NCBI GenBank assembly: GCA_964559275.1
Contig: CAZLGC010000013.1
Coordinates: forward strand, 1 to 22,122
Reading direction: 5' to 3'
Source: CAZLGC01 sp964559275
Lineage (GTDB): Bacteria > Patescibacteriota > CALEFQ01
Length of the DNA stretch: 22,122 nt
Shown piece by piece: positions 7,822 to 15,341 of the stretch (position 1 is its first letter; every line of letters starts with the position of its first letter). The translations under genes were made by a program, and so were the position numbers. Under the pieces are notes generated by a model, which worked only from the letters and a program-made list of their open reading frames with translations, was not told where the DNA came from and did no database searches.

Positions 7822-10677
7822 ATGGGTTACGAAGAAGACCGCGATCTTGAAAGCCAGGGTCGCAGTAATCGCAGTTCTCGTGATCGTCGCGTGCCGATGG
7901 GGCGTGAGCGCGAGAGTTTCACCGGAGACGTAGTCGTTCCCCAGGGAGTCTATGTCTTTATCATGGACCGCAATTCGGGCGCAGTCACAACGTCCGTAGG
8001 TCCGACAAAGGCCGCTGTCGGCGAGAATCAGGAGCTTGTGATTTATAATCACAAGACTCGTCTCATCGAGGTGGTTTCCGATCCGGAAGTTGCCAAGCAG
8101 TCTTTCGTTCATGCCAACGAGGATGAATACATAGTCCTCCACAACCCTGTCGAGGAAGCCAGCTCGAAAGAGAAAGAACATCCGAAGACTGGTGGCGCCA
8201 GTCAGGCAGTAGACCTGAGCCAGGGTCAGCGGGTCAACATCCCCGGACCGGCTGAATTTGCCCTTTACCCCGGGCAATACGCCGAGGTCATCCCCGGCCA
8301 TTTGATGCGTTCCAACCAGTTCCTGATCTGCCGAGTCTATAATGACGAGGCGGCGCGGAAGTTTTGGAGCGAAGCGGTGCTCAAGCCGCAGCAGGTCCAA
8401 ACGCAGGCCGAAGAAGCCGACCCGGATGAATCCGCTGACAGAAAACCGGCTGATGATGCGGGGAAGAAGTCTGGAAAAGGTAAGTCGGGCAAGTCCGCCG
8501 TCGAGGTTCCGCCCGATGACAGCTCTGCTATCGTCGCCGAAGGATCGGCTCCCGAAGAGCTGACCACCGGACAGCGAATCGTTATCAAAGGAACAGATGT
8601 TTCTTTCTTCATCCCGCCGACCGGGATCGAGGTCGTTCCGGAACAGAGTGAACAGCCGGAACAGAGTGAACAGTACGTCCGTGACGCTGTTTCACTCGAG
8701 CGCCTGGAGTACTGCATTCTCCAGGGAGAGGACGGTAACAAGCGGTACGTGCGCGGCCCGGCGGTTGTGTTCCCGCGTCCTACCGAAGTTTTCTTCAGCC
8801 AGGACGGCGAGCGCAAGTTCCGAGCCCTGGAGCTGAACCAGCTGATGGGCATCCATATCAAGGTGATCGCTGATTACCGAGATGATGTCCTGGGGACGAA
8901 CCTCGAGGCGGGTGACGAGATCTTCATCACCGGCAAAGAAATGTCCATTTACTATCCCCGTCCGGAACATGCGTACATCACCTATGGAGATGGCGAAATC
9001 ATCCACTTTGCCGTGGCTATCCCCGAAGGGGAAGGTCGCTACGTTCTCAGTCGCGAGACCGGCAAGGTGGAAATGATCACCGGACCCAAGATGTTCCTGG
9101 CCGACCCGACGAAGTACAACTATATTCGCCGGGTTCTGACACGGGATCAGTGCAAGCTGTGGTTTCCGGGGAGCAAGGAGGCTCTGGAGCACAACCTGGC
9201 ACTCGCCGCGCAGCGTGAAGATCGTGGCATGTACGATGCTGATGTTGATGACATGCCGACATCGCGTGGGCTGGTTGCCGATCGTCAGCGAGGTGAAGTC
9301 CGTGCCGACCATCTGGTCGGGGAGCGTATGACTCGACGCTCCAAGTTCACACCACCGCGTACGATCACCCTGGACACCAAGTACGATGGAGCAGTCCTTA
9401 TCGACGTCTGGCCGGGTTATGCGGTCATGATCACGGACCGGAAGGGAAACCGTCGGGTAGTAGTTGGCCCCCAGCCGGTTCTGCTGGAGTACGACGAGAC
9501 CCTGGTGACGCTGGAAATGTCCACCGGCAAGCCCAAGACCACCGACAACCTGATTCGCGATGTTTATCTCAAGGTGCGGCACAACTCCGTCAGCGACATC
9601 GTGCAGAACCTCGAGACATCCGATCAGGTCAAGGTTTCTGTCAAACTCAAGTACCGAGTGGATTTCGAAGGTGAGACTGGCGAGGAGCGAGAAAAGTGGT
9701 TCGACGAGGCCAACTACGTCAAGCTGCTGTGTGACCATATTCGCTCTCTGCTGCGAGGAGCCTTCCGCCGGACTACGGTGGCCGAGCTCTTCAAAGACCC
9801 GACGGCGTTCATTCGCGACACCATCCTCGGTGTTCCTGGTGAAGAGGGGCAGGGTAGACCCGGCAAGCCGTTCGAAGAGAACAGCATGCGGGTCTATGAC
9901 GTGGAAGTTCTCGCCTTCATGGTCGATGACGAACATGTCAAGGCCACTCTGATTCAGCAGCAGCGGCACTCCTTCGATCGCACGATCCAAGTCGAGCAGA
10001 AGGAACAGAAACTGGTGCTGACTCGCCGGGAGGCAAAAGCCGACCAGGAGCTGGCCCAGATCGAGGCTGATACCAAGCAGCGCCAGAGTGAGCTGGAACT
10101 CCAGACCACTCAGGTCGGGGAAGAGCACAATCGTCAGATGGCCAATGCTGAGGCTCAAACAGCTCAGCATGCTGCCGAGTTGGATGCAGCCGAGCGGGAG
10201 CGTGATCACACTGCATCTCTGGATAAGATCGCCAAGGAGGCGATCGAGAAAGATAAGCGGCAGTCGACCTGCCTGGCCAGCATCAAGAAACGCGCGGCGA
10301 TTTCGGAAGAGGAGCGGGCTATTGCCAAGGCTGACGCTGATCAGCGACAGGCAATCGCGGAGCGTGACCTGGAGTTTGCGCTCAAGAAGCTGGTTGCTGA
10401 GGTTGAGGCCGAGACTTCCAAGGCCGGAGCGTGGACGCCACAGCTGGTGTCTGCACTCTCCACGTTCGGTGAGCAGACCTTGCTGGCGAAGATCAGCGAG
10501 TACGTGGGGCCATTGGCGGTGCAGCGCGGTATGAGCTTGCAGGACTTCGTCCAAAAGCTCTTCCACAGCACGCCGTTGGCAGAGCTTTTCGAAAAGTCAG
10601 AGGCTGAGACGGTTGACCCGGACGCCGGGATGTCTCACCGCGGCAGCGAAGACTTCGACGACGACGATCGATACTAG
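7822..10677 (+). CDS. Major vault protein (MVP) homologue
   Basis: This 951-residue protein matches the layout of major vault protein, which builds the shell of the eukaryotic vault particle. After a charged N-tail (1-32) come beta-rich units: DVVVPQGVYVFIMD with a VGP turn (from 33), a HNPV unit ending in LYPG (103-151), a YCILQGEDG/VRGP unit (297-315), an EAGDEIFITG unit (362-371), and a GRYVLSRETGKV unit. An SPFH/band-7-like shoulder (about 515-715) contains GPQPVLLEYDE, STGKPK and DIVQNLETSD. A long charged helix (about 716-865) and a C-terminal cap-like segment (about 870-930) follow, then an acidic tail. Compared from memory with human MVP, order and many positions agree through the shoulder and cap. 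A Lys/Glu/Asp-rich linker (about 190-235) interrupts the repeats. GC is visibly higher than in neighbours (38/60 in 9421-9480 against 24/60 in 6241-6300). A plain band-7 protein is less likely. Confidence 0.87.
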   Translation: MGYEEDRDLESQGRSNRSSRDRRVPMGRERESFTGDVVVPQGVYVFIMDRNSGAVTTSVGPTKAAVGENQELVIYNHKTRLIEVVSDPEVAKQSFVHANEDEYIVLHNPVEEASSKEKEHPKTGGASQAVDLSQGQRVNIPGPAEFALYPGQYAEVIPGHLMRSNQFLICRVYNDEAARKFWSEAVLKPQQVQTQAEEADPDESADRKPADDAGKKSGKGKSGKSAVEVPPDDSSAIVAEGSAPEELTTGQRIVIKGTDVSFFIPPTGIEVVPEQSEQPEQSEQYVRDAVSLERLEYCILQGEDGNKRYVRGPAVVFPRPTEVFFSQDGERKFRALELNQLMGIHIKVIADYRDDVLGTNLEAGDEIFITGKEMSIYYPRPEHAYITYGDGEIIHFAVAIPEGEGRYVLSRETGKVEMITGPKMFLADPTKYNYIRRVLTRDQCKLWFPGSKEALEHNLALAAQREDRGMYDADVDDMPTSRGLVADRQRGEVRADHLVGERMTRRSKFTPPRTITLDTKYDGAVLIDVWPGYAVMITDRKGNRRVVVGPQPVLLEYDETLVTLEMSTGKPKTTDNLIRDVYLKVRHNSVSDIVQNLETSDQVKVSVKLKYRVDFEGETGEEREKWFDEANYVKLLCDHIRSLLRGAFRRTTVAELFKDPTAFIRDTILGVPGEEGQGRPGKPFEENSMRVYDVEVLAFMVDDEHVKATLIQQQRHSFDRTIQVEQKEQKLVLTRREAKADQELAQIEADTKQRQSELELQTTQVGEEHNRQMANAEAQTAQHAAELDAAERERDHTASLDKIAKEAIEKDKRQSTCLASIKKRAAISEEERAIAKADADQRQAIAERDLEFALKKLVAEVEAETSKAGAWTPQLVSALSTFGEQTLLAKISEYVGPLAVQRGMSLQDFVQKLFHSTPLAELFEKSEAETVDPDAGMSHRGSEDFDDDDRY

Positions 10678-10725
10678 ATCGCAGGCAGATCTGTGAGATA
10701 GTTCCCGTCGTTATCAGACAAAAAT

Positions 10726-10760
10726 AAGCGGGTTTCCTAATTATGGGAAACCCGCTTTTC
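10726..10760. terminator. Bidirectional terminator between MVP-like gene and sortase
   Basis: A perfect 12-bp stem, AAGCGGGTTTCC (10726-10737) with GGAAACCCGCTT (10746-10757), has an 8-base loop. The 3' side runs TTTTCC on the plus strand, and the upstream A-rich flank gives a T-run on the minus strand. It lies between converging genes and can serve both. Confidence 0.9.
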
Positions 10761-10780
10761 CTTTAATTGAATCTTATGGA

Positions 10781-11356
10781 TTATTGTAGTTTACCCCGCA
10801 CCAAAAAATTCTTCAGGTTCGTTCCTCGGGGCCAGCAGGTGACCAAAGTTATTTCAGCTGTGTCTGTTTGCCGCCAGATTTCAGGGTCATCTTTGGCGAC
10901 CGATCTGTTTTCGTAGACTTCATAGACATATTCCTGGTCTTGATATCTGATAGTTATTTCAGTTCCGGCTTCTAACTTACTTATCAGCCCGAAAATCGTA
11001 TTGTAATCGCTTTTTTCCCACCAGTAATTCGAGCTGTGCCCGACGTAAACGCCGTTCCCAATCTCCCCGGGCAGGGCAGTTTCGGGATAATGAACCACCC
11101 CGTCTAGCAGTTGCTTTTGCAGAGCGTCTTTGTTATCATCAGTAGCCCAGACAATTGGAGCCCGCACGCCGATCTCCGGAATTTCGATTACGTCTTCAGT
11201 TGCAAATATCGGTGGGTTCGGCATATTACCGGTGGCAAACTGAGCTTGCTGCACAACGACCGGCCAATTTACTACCAGGTAGGAAACCAAAATTGCGCCG
11301 GCGAAAATGGCTCCAAAAAAAGTAGTGCGTTTCCAGATGGATCTGTGTTTCTCCAT
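10781..11356 (-). CDS. Sortase family transpeptidase
   Basis: Sortases cut sorting signals of secreted proteins and join them to the cell surface or to each other. This 191-residue protein has an N-terminal membrane anchor (about residues 12-31) and a sortase beta-barrel outside. The catalytic residues are visible: His107 in GHSSN, Cys174 in LVTCWP, and Arg187 in FLVRG. The TCWP-type motif and short length suit the class D/E-like sortases, but I cannot assign a class firmly. I found no LPxTG-type substrate here, so substrates must lie elsewhere. The gene stands alone on the minus strand, with a possible leaderless promoter, and converges on the MVP-like gene. Confidence 0.93.
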   Translation of the reverse strand: MEKHRSIWKRTTFFGAIFAGAILVSYLVVNWPVVVQQAQFATGNMPNPPIFATEDVIEIPEIGVRAPIVWATDDNKDALQKQLLDGVVHYPETALPGEIGNGVYVGHSSNYWWEKSDYNTIFGLISKLEAGTEITIRYQDQEYVYEVYENRSVAKDDPEIWRQTDTAEITLVTCWPRGTNLKNFLVRGKLQ

Positions 11357-11362
11357 ACTTCT

Positions 11363-11392
11363 ATTGTAGTTATTGTGTTATAATAAGTCCAA
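11363..11392 (-). promoter_or_regulatory. Possible leaderless promoter for the sortase
   Basis: On the minus strand, TTGGAC (11392-11387), an 18-base spacer and TACAAT (11368-11363). The predicted start falls at or next to the A of the ATG (11356), so the mRNA may have no leader. It overlaps the divergent plus-strand promoter at 11376-11384. Confidence 0.45.
11376..11384 (+). promoter_or_regulatory. Extended -10 promoter for the hydrolase-mnmA operon
   Basis: TGT followed by TATAAT (11379-11384). The predicted start near 11391 gives a leader of about 97 bases before the ATG at 11488. It overlaps the opposing sortase promoter, so the two may compete for polymerase. Confidence 0.6.
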
Positions 11393-11487
11393 CTTTTGCT
11401 AATTATCAAGCATCAAATCACGAATTCCAAATAAGGACCAGTTGATCTGATTGCCAATCTCATAAACACGCGGATTTGATTAAGCTG

Positions 11488-12258
11488 ATGGATTTAGATT
11501 TCACAACCGATCGGGGAGAAAAACTTCGTGGCATCGTAGAGCTGCCAGCCACCGGAAATCCACCTTGGCCAACCGTGATTTTTTGCCATGGGTTCTTGTC
11601 AAATAAAAACAGTTCTTGTATTCCGAGTTTTAGCAATCACCTGGCTGCTGCCGGCTACGCTGTTTATCGATATGATCTACCCGGACACGGTGAATCAGGG
11701 GGAGACAAAGCGGAAGTGACTCTGCCCCGCAATTTACAGGACGTCTCAAAGGTAATAGATATTTTGAGTGCGCGGCCGGAGATGGATTCGGGGCGGATTG
11801 CTATCACTGGTCACAGCTTTGGGGGTATGACAGCTCTGCTGTCGCCCACAGTTGACCAGCGCATAAAAACAGCAGTTAGTGTTAGCGGTGCCCTGAACTT
11901 TCGAGCTGTGGTAGATCATCTATTGGGATGCGGAAAGATGGAATGGCGGGGGGAGCATCTCTATTTTAGTGTTCTCAAGGGTCTGGCCAAACAGCGTTGT
12001 CACCAGATACTTTACGAGTATAGTCAAAAATTCGATGTCAGGGATGAAGCTGTCAAGATAAAGATACCGGTATTGCTGATTCACGGAACCAAGGATAAGA
12101 CAATTCCCTTAGCTTTGGCCCGGGAGTCTTACGAAGTCCTGCCTGGAAACGATAAAAAAATGGTTGAAATCTCTGGTGCCGGTCATATGTTTCTAAAACC
12201 CTGGCACCAGAAAAAGATAATCAGCGAAACTAAAAATTGGCTAGCCGCAAATTTATGA
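11488..12258 (+). CDS. Alpha/beta hydrolase (S33-like serine hydrolase)
   Basis: A 256-residue alpha/beta hydrolase, probably an esterase or peptidase of the serine aminopeptidase S33 type; the substrate is unknown. Visible features are the oxyanion-site FCHGF near residue 33-37, the nucleophile elbow GHSFGG with Ser110, the acid Asp203 in HGTKDK, and His233 in GAGHMF, all in the usual order and spacing. It has no signal peptide, so it should be cytoplasmic. I chose the ATG at 11488; an in-frame TTG at 11476 would add four residues, and neither has a Shine-Dalgarno. The last bases overlap the next start as ATGA, so the two genes are translationally coupled. Confidence 0.92.
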   Translation: MDLDFTTDRGEKLRGIVELPATGNPPWPTVIFCHGFLSNKNSSCIPSFSNHLAAAGYAVYRYDLPGHGESGGDKAEVTLPRNLQDVSKVIDILSARPEMDSGRIAITGHSFGGMTALLSPTVDQRIKTAVSVSGALNFRAVVDHLLGCGKMEWRGEHLYFSVLKGLAKQRCHQILYEYSQKFDVRDEAVKIKIPVLLIHGTKDKTIPLALARESYEVLPGNDKKMVEISGAGHMFLKPWHQKKIISETKNWLAANL

Positions 12259-12797
12259 AAACAGAGTTTGAAGTCAGGATTTTGGATATCGATCCGGGAC
12301 AAATCAAAAGAAAATTGGATGAAATAGACGCCATTCATCACGGTGATTTTCATATGCAAAGGTGTGTGTATAATATTCCCGGAAAAGAGGGGCACACTTG
12401 GATTCGCCTGCGTCATGACGGCATCAAGTCAACCCTGGCTTATAAGGAGAGAAAAGACGATGGTGTTAAAGGGGTCAGTGAGGCGGAAGTACGAGTTGAT
12501 TCCTTTAATAAAGCCAAGCAGATATTAGATAACATGAATTTGAAATTTGTCGCTTGGCAAGAGAACAAACGGGAGCAGTACCAGCTGGGGGAGATAGAAT
12601 TTTCGATTGACTACTGGCCGCTGCTGCCGCCCCATGTTGAAGTAGAAGGCCCGGATGAAGCGGCCGTCAAAAAAGGTGTGGAACTTCTGGGTTACACTAT
12701 GGATCAAACTACCACCAAGACCAAGCTAGAGCTTTACAAAGACAAAGGGATTGACCAGCATAAATATAAAAAATTAACTTTTGATGTCCAGGAATAA
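12255..12797 (+). CDS. CYTH-domain protein (CyaB/thiamine-triphosphatase type)
   Basis: This 180-residue protein has the marks of the CYTH fold, which binds triphosphates and metal in a tunnel. The N-terminal EFEVRI is the family's ExExK signature with Arg in place of Lys. WIRLRHDG, TLAYKER and HVEVEG segments supply the usual Arg, Lys and Glu residues lining the tunnel. Family members include class IV adenylate cyclases, thiamine triphosphatases and inorganic triphosphatases; sequence alone does not tell which this is. The start is the ATG in the ATGA overlap with the hydrolase stop. The 3' end overlaps the mnmA start by 14 bases. Confidence 0.88.
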   Translation: MKTEFEVRILDIDPGQIKRKLDEIDAIHHGDFHMQRCVYNIPGKEGHTWIRLRHDGIKSTLAYKERKDDGVKGVSEAEVRVDSFNKAKQILDNMNLKFVAWQENKREQYQLGEIEFSIDYWPLLPPHVEVEGPDEAAVKKGVELLGYTMDQTTTKTKLELYKDKGIDQHKYKKLTFDVQE

Positions 12798-13869
12798 GAA
12801 AGTTTTGGTAGCCATGTCCGGTGGCGTCGATAGCTCCGTAGCAGCGGCGCTGCTTTTGGAAAAAGGGTATGAAGTCGAAGGTATTTTTATGAAATTCTGG
12901 CAGCCGGGGATCGTTTCACCTTTACAGAAGAACAACGGTGAAAACGTCTGTTGTTCCCGGGAAAGCTGGCGCCAGGCTAAGAAAGTAGCCCGTAAACTCG
13001 GTTTCAAAATTAAGGCGGTAGATTTGTCCGCTCAGTTCAAACAACAAGTCGTTGATGAATTCCTGGGCTGGCAACGGCTGGGGTTGACGCCCAATCCCTG
13101 CATTGTCTGCAATCAAAAAATAAAATTCGGTGAATTGATGAAGCTGGCAGACCAAGCCGGAGCTGACCTGGTTGCCACCGGCCATTATGCCAGGGTAATA
13201 AATGATTCCGGAAAACTCGAGTTACGCAGGGGAAAAGATAAAAAGAAGGATCAATCGTATTTCCTATATAAATTGACCTCAGCGCAACTGGCACGGGTTG
13301 TTTTCCCGGTCGGAGAGATTCGCAAGGACGAAGTCAGATCCAGGGCCAGAAGTCTGGATTTACCGGTTGCCGATCAGAAAGAGAGCCAGGAAGTTTGTTT
13401 TATCCCCGATAATAATCAGGTCGCTTTTCTGACAAAATTTTTACGCTCAGAAATGAAGCCTGGGGATATAGTTACTACCACCGGAAAAGTTATCGGCAAA
13501 CACGTGGGCTTACCGGCCTATACGATCGGGCAGCGTCGCGGAATCAAAATCGGCGGCATTGGCCCTTTCTACGTGGTGCGCAAGGATTTCGGGCAAAACA
13601 AATTGGTCGTGACCAAGGATGAGCAGAATTTAATGAGTCGAAAGCTGACTCTCTTGGATACTCACTGGATTGGTGAGGCACCGTCTTTACCAGTGAGTTG
13701 CCAAACGCAAATCAGGTATCGCTCACCGGCAACAGAGGCAGTTGTGCAGCGGGAGAAAGACGAAATTGTAGTCAAGCTAAAATCGGCTCAGCGGGCCATT
13801 ACACCGGGGCAAGCGGCCGTTTTCTACGACGATGACAGGGTTCTAGGCGGCGGGGTCATCCGTAAATAA
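12784..13869 (+). CDS. mnmA: tRNA-specific 2-thiouridylase MnmA
   Basis: MnmA adds sulfur to position 2 of the wobble uridine (U34) of Lys, Glu and Gln tRNAs, using ATP and a sulfur relay. The 361-residue product is of normal length. The PP-loop SGGVDSS is at 12-18, the catalytic Cys106 in NPCIVCN, ATGHYAR at 131-137, and the second cysteine Cys205 in SQEVCFIP. The C-terminal beta-barrel ends cleanly in GGGVI. I prefer the ATG at 12784, which overlaps the CYTH gene by 14 bases; a TTG directly before it is also in frame. Co-transcription with the hydrolase and CYTH genes looks certain; a shared function does not. Confidence 0.97.
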   Translation: MSRNKKVLVAMSGGVDSSVAAALLLEKGYEVEGIFMKFWQPGIVSPLQKNNGENVCCSRESWRQAKKVARKLGFKIKAVDLSAQFKQQVVDEFLGWQRLGLTPNPCIVCNQKIKFGELMKLADQAGADLVATGHYARVINDSGKLELRRGKDKKKDQSYFLYKLTSAQLARVVFPVGEIRKDEVRSRARSLDLPVADQKESQEVCFIPDNNQVAFLTKFLRSEMKPGDIVTTTGKVIGKHVGLPAYTIGQRRGIKIGGIGPFYVVRKDFGQNKLVVTKDEQNLMSRKLTLLDTHWIGEAPSLPVSCQTQIRYRSPATEAVVQREKDEIVVKLKSAQRAITPGQAAVFYDDDRVLGGGVIRK

Positions 13870-13873
13870 AAAT

Positions 13874-14020
13874 ATGATTTGGCATTCAATTAGCATTCTA
13901 CTTATGATTCTCGGCTTCGGCTTGGTTTTTTTGTGGTTGGATAAGATTAAGAAGAAGCGGGTTTTGTTTTTGGGTTTGTCTCTGGTTCTTCTGGCAATTA
14001 TTCTGTTTGAAGCAATTTGA
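13874..14020 (+). CDS. 48-residue membrane hairpin protein
   Basis: The ATG at 13874 is four bases after the mnmA stop and opens a 48-codon frame to the TGA at 14018-14020. Two hydrophobic segments (about residues 4-22 and 30-47) are separated by a positively charged turn of Asp-Lys-Ile-Lys-Lys-Lys-Arg. The basic turn predicts a hairpin with both ends outside. Such a regular two-helix design is unlikely in random sequence, and the spacing fits an operon, so I take it as a real small gene. No family or function is recognised. The -35 of the next promoter overlaps its stop. Confidence 0.6.
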   Translation: MIWHSISILLMILGFGLVFLWLDKIKKKRVLFLGLSLVLLAIILFEAI

Positions 14021-14045
14021 GGTAAATAGCCAATTGCGTTATAAT
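14017..14045 (+). promoter_or_regulatory. Promoter of the coiled-coil cluster
   Basis: TTGAGG (14017-14022), a 17-base spacer, and a consensus TATAAT (14040-14045). The predicted start near 14052 leaves about 17 bases to the ATG at 14069. Confidence 0.7.
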
Positions 14046-14068
14046 AAAAAGGAAATAATCTCAAAAAT

Positions 14069-14401
14069 ATGAATAAATACGACAATTACGGAAAACCGGA
14101 ATTGGAGCAGTTGGTGGCTAAAATGGAGGACGAACTAAAGGATCTCCAGAAGGAATTTGCCAAATTTCAGGAAAGTGAGCGGGCGGAAGTTGTTAAACTG
14201 GAATTGGAAAAGTCAAAGACACCAGCCTCAGATCCGGAGTACAATGCCAGGAATGAAGCCTGGCTAAACCGTCGACAGCAGTCGGAATTGGCGATCCAAC
14301 AGATGCAGCAAAAGTTGCAGGGTTTGGAGCAGGAGTATCGCTATGCCAAAGAAGCCCTGGATAGAAAGATTGCCGCCGAAGAAGAGGCTCAAAAACAGTA
14401 A
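14069..14401 (+). CDS. Coiled-coil protein 1 of 4
   Basis: The protein is 110 residues, nearly all predicted helix, with heptad-like spacing of Leu and other hydrophobic residues in about 11-45 and 70-108. A short break rich in Ser, Pro and Asp (about 50-60) divides the two helices. It has no signal, membrane segment or catalytic motif, so it should be a soluble cytoplasmic structural or scaffold protein. It is the first gene of a run of four coiled-coil genes with gaps of 1-6 bases. I do not recognise a family. Confidence 0.8.
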   Translation: MNKYDNYGKPELEQLVAKMEDELKDLQKEFAKFQESERAEVVKLELEKSKTPASDPEYNARNEAWLNRRQQSELAIQQMQQKLQGLEQEYRYAKEALDRKIAAEEEAQKQ

Positions 14402-14407
14402 AGGTTT

Positions 14408-15340
14408 ATGAGTGAGGTCGAGACCGAGATGGCAAAAATGAAAAGCCTGCTTGATCAGGCTGACAAGAGCCTGCGCAGCATTGATGCGGCGGAGGATAAT
14501 TTTGAGTTAAAAAGCACCGAGAAAAAAATTGAGGATAAGAAAGCTGAACTGGAAAATAAGGAAAGAAAAATCGGGGCCGGTCCGTCCGACGAGGAATCTA
14601 GCGGTCAGGATATTAATCGTCTAGAATCGAAGCAGAGTGAACAAGAAGCGGAGATAAATCGTTTACAGAGCCAGATCACGGAGTTACAGGATAAGATGGT
14701 GGAAGACAGAACTGAGCTTACGACCAAGCAAAATGATCTGCGTGGTGAAGTTCAGAAGCTCAATACTGATGAGTCCCGTTTGGTGTCGCGGCGGCAGGCA
14801 GCCGAGACGGCGCTGCGGCAAGCGGAAAGCGAAATAAAGTCACTCGCGCGGGAACAAGACGTGGCCGAGCGGGCAGAAAGAGCCGTACAGTCTCAGGAAA
14901 AACGGAAAGAAGAAGGGGCGGCTCTGGAAAAGAGGGTTAAGCACGAGCGTGAATTGCGGGAAGGGGCGGAAAAGAAATTACAAGAGGCGGAAAAAGCTCG
15001 CAAGGAACTTGAGAAGAAGGCAGCGCAAAGATTGGAGGAGGCAGAAAAGGCAGCTAAAAAAGCTGATTCGTCAAAGTCCGCAGGTCAGCCAGCGGGTGAA
15101 AAAAAGGAAATGAAGCCACCTGGTTCGAAAAAGACTGCGGATGAGAAAACGTTACGTAAACGGCGCGCTCGGGGCCGCAAGAGGCTGGAGTCGCTGCAGG
15201 CAGAAGCTCACGCTGGTAGTCGGGGTAAATCCAATAAAGATCGCCGTTTGCAGCTGGAGAGCAAAAAGCAGCGCAGTGGCCTGGAGGATGACGAAAAAAA
15301 AGAGCTGGCCAAATTGAAACAGAAGAAGAAATCAAAATAA
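14408..15340 (+). CDS. Coiled-coil protein 2 of 4, with a basic C-terminus
   Basis: A 310-residue soluble protein. Residues about 1-215 read as long coiled coil rich in Glu, Lys, Gln and Ala, with a break near 58-68. Residues 220-310 are strongly basic and low in hydrophobic residues, with clusters such as RKRRARGRKR that could bind nucleic acid or acidic protein surfaces. Near the N-terminus, ADKSLRSIDAAED resembles ADKLLEKIDIAED in the fourth gene of the cluster, which suggests related N-terminal modules. There is no Cys and no membrane segment. The start lies six bases after the first gene; function is unknown. Confidence 0.8.
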   Translation: MSEVETEMAKMKSLLDQADKSLRSIDAAEDNFELKSTEKKIEDKKAELENKERKIGAGPSDEESSGQDINRLESKQSEQEAEINRLQSQITELQDKMVEDRTELTTKQNDLRGEVQKLNTDESRLVSRRQAAETALRQAESEIKSLAREQDVAERAERAVQSQEKRKEEGAALEKRVKHERELREGAEKKLQEAEKARKELEKKAAQRLEEAEKAAKKADSSKSAGQPAGEKKEMKPPGSKKTADEKTLRKRRARGRKRLESLQAEAHAGSRGKSNKDRRLQLESKKQRSGLEDDEKKELAKLKQKKKSK

Positions 15341-15341
15341 T

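Noticed and set aside
8641..8673. A short tandem repeat (GAACAGAGTGAACAG twice, separated by CCG)
   Set aside because: It encodes a duplicated EQSEQ in a linker. It is only two copies and looks like replication slippage in a disordered segment.
8692..10566. A 624-codon open frame on the minus strand inside the MVP gene
   Set aside because: The translation has no family resemblance, and the plus-strand frame has clear domains, a promoter and a Shine-Dalgarno. The long antisense frame is a by-product of GC-rich codon use.
7822..10677. An ordinary flotillin/HflK-type band-7 membrane protein
   Set aside because: There is no N-terminal membrane helix, and about 480 residues of MVP-like repeats precede the SPFH domain.
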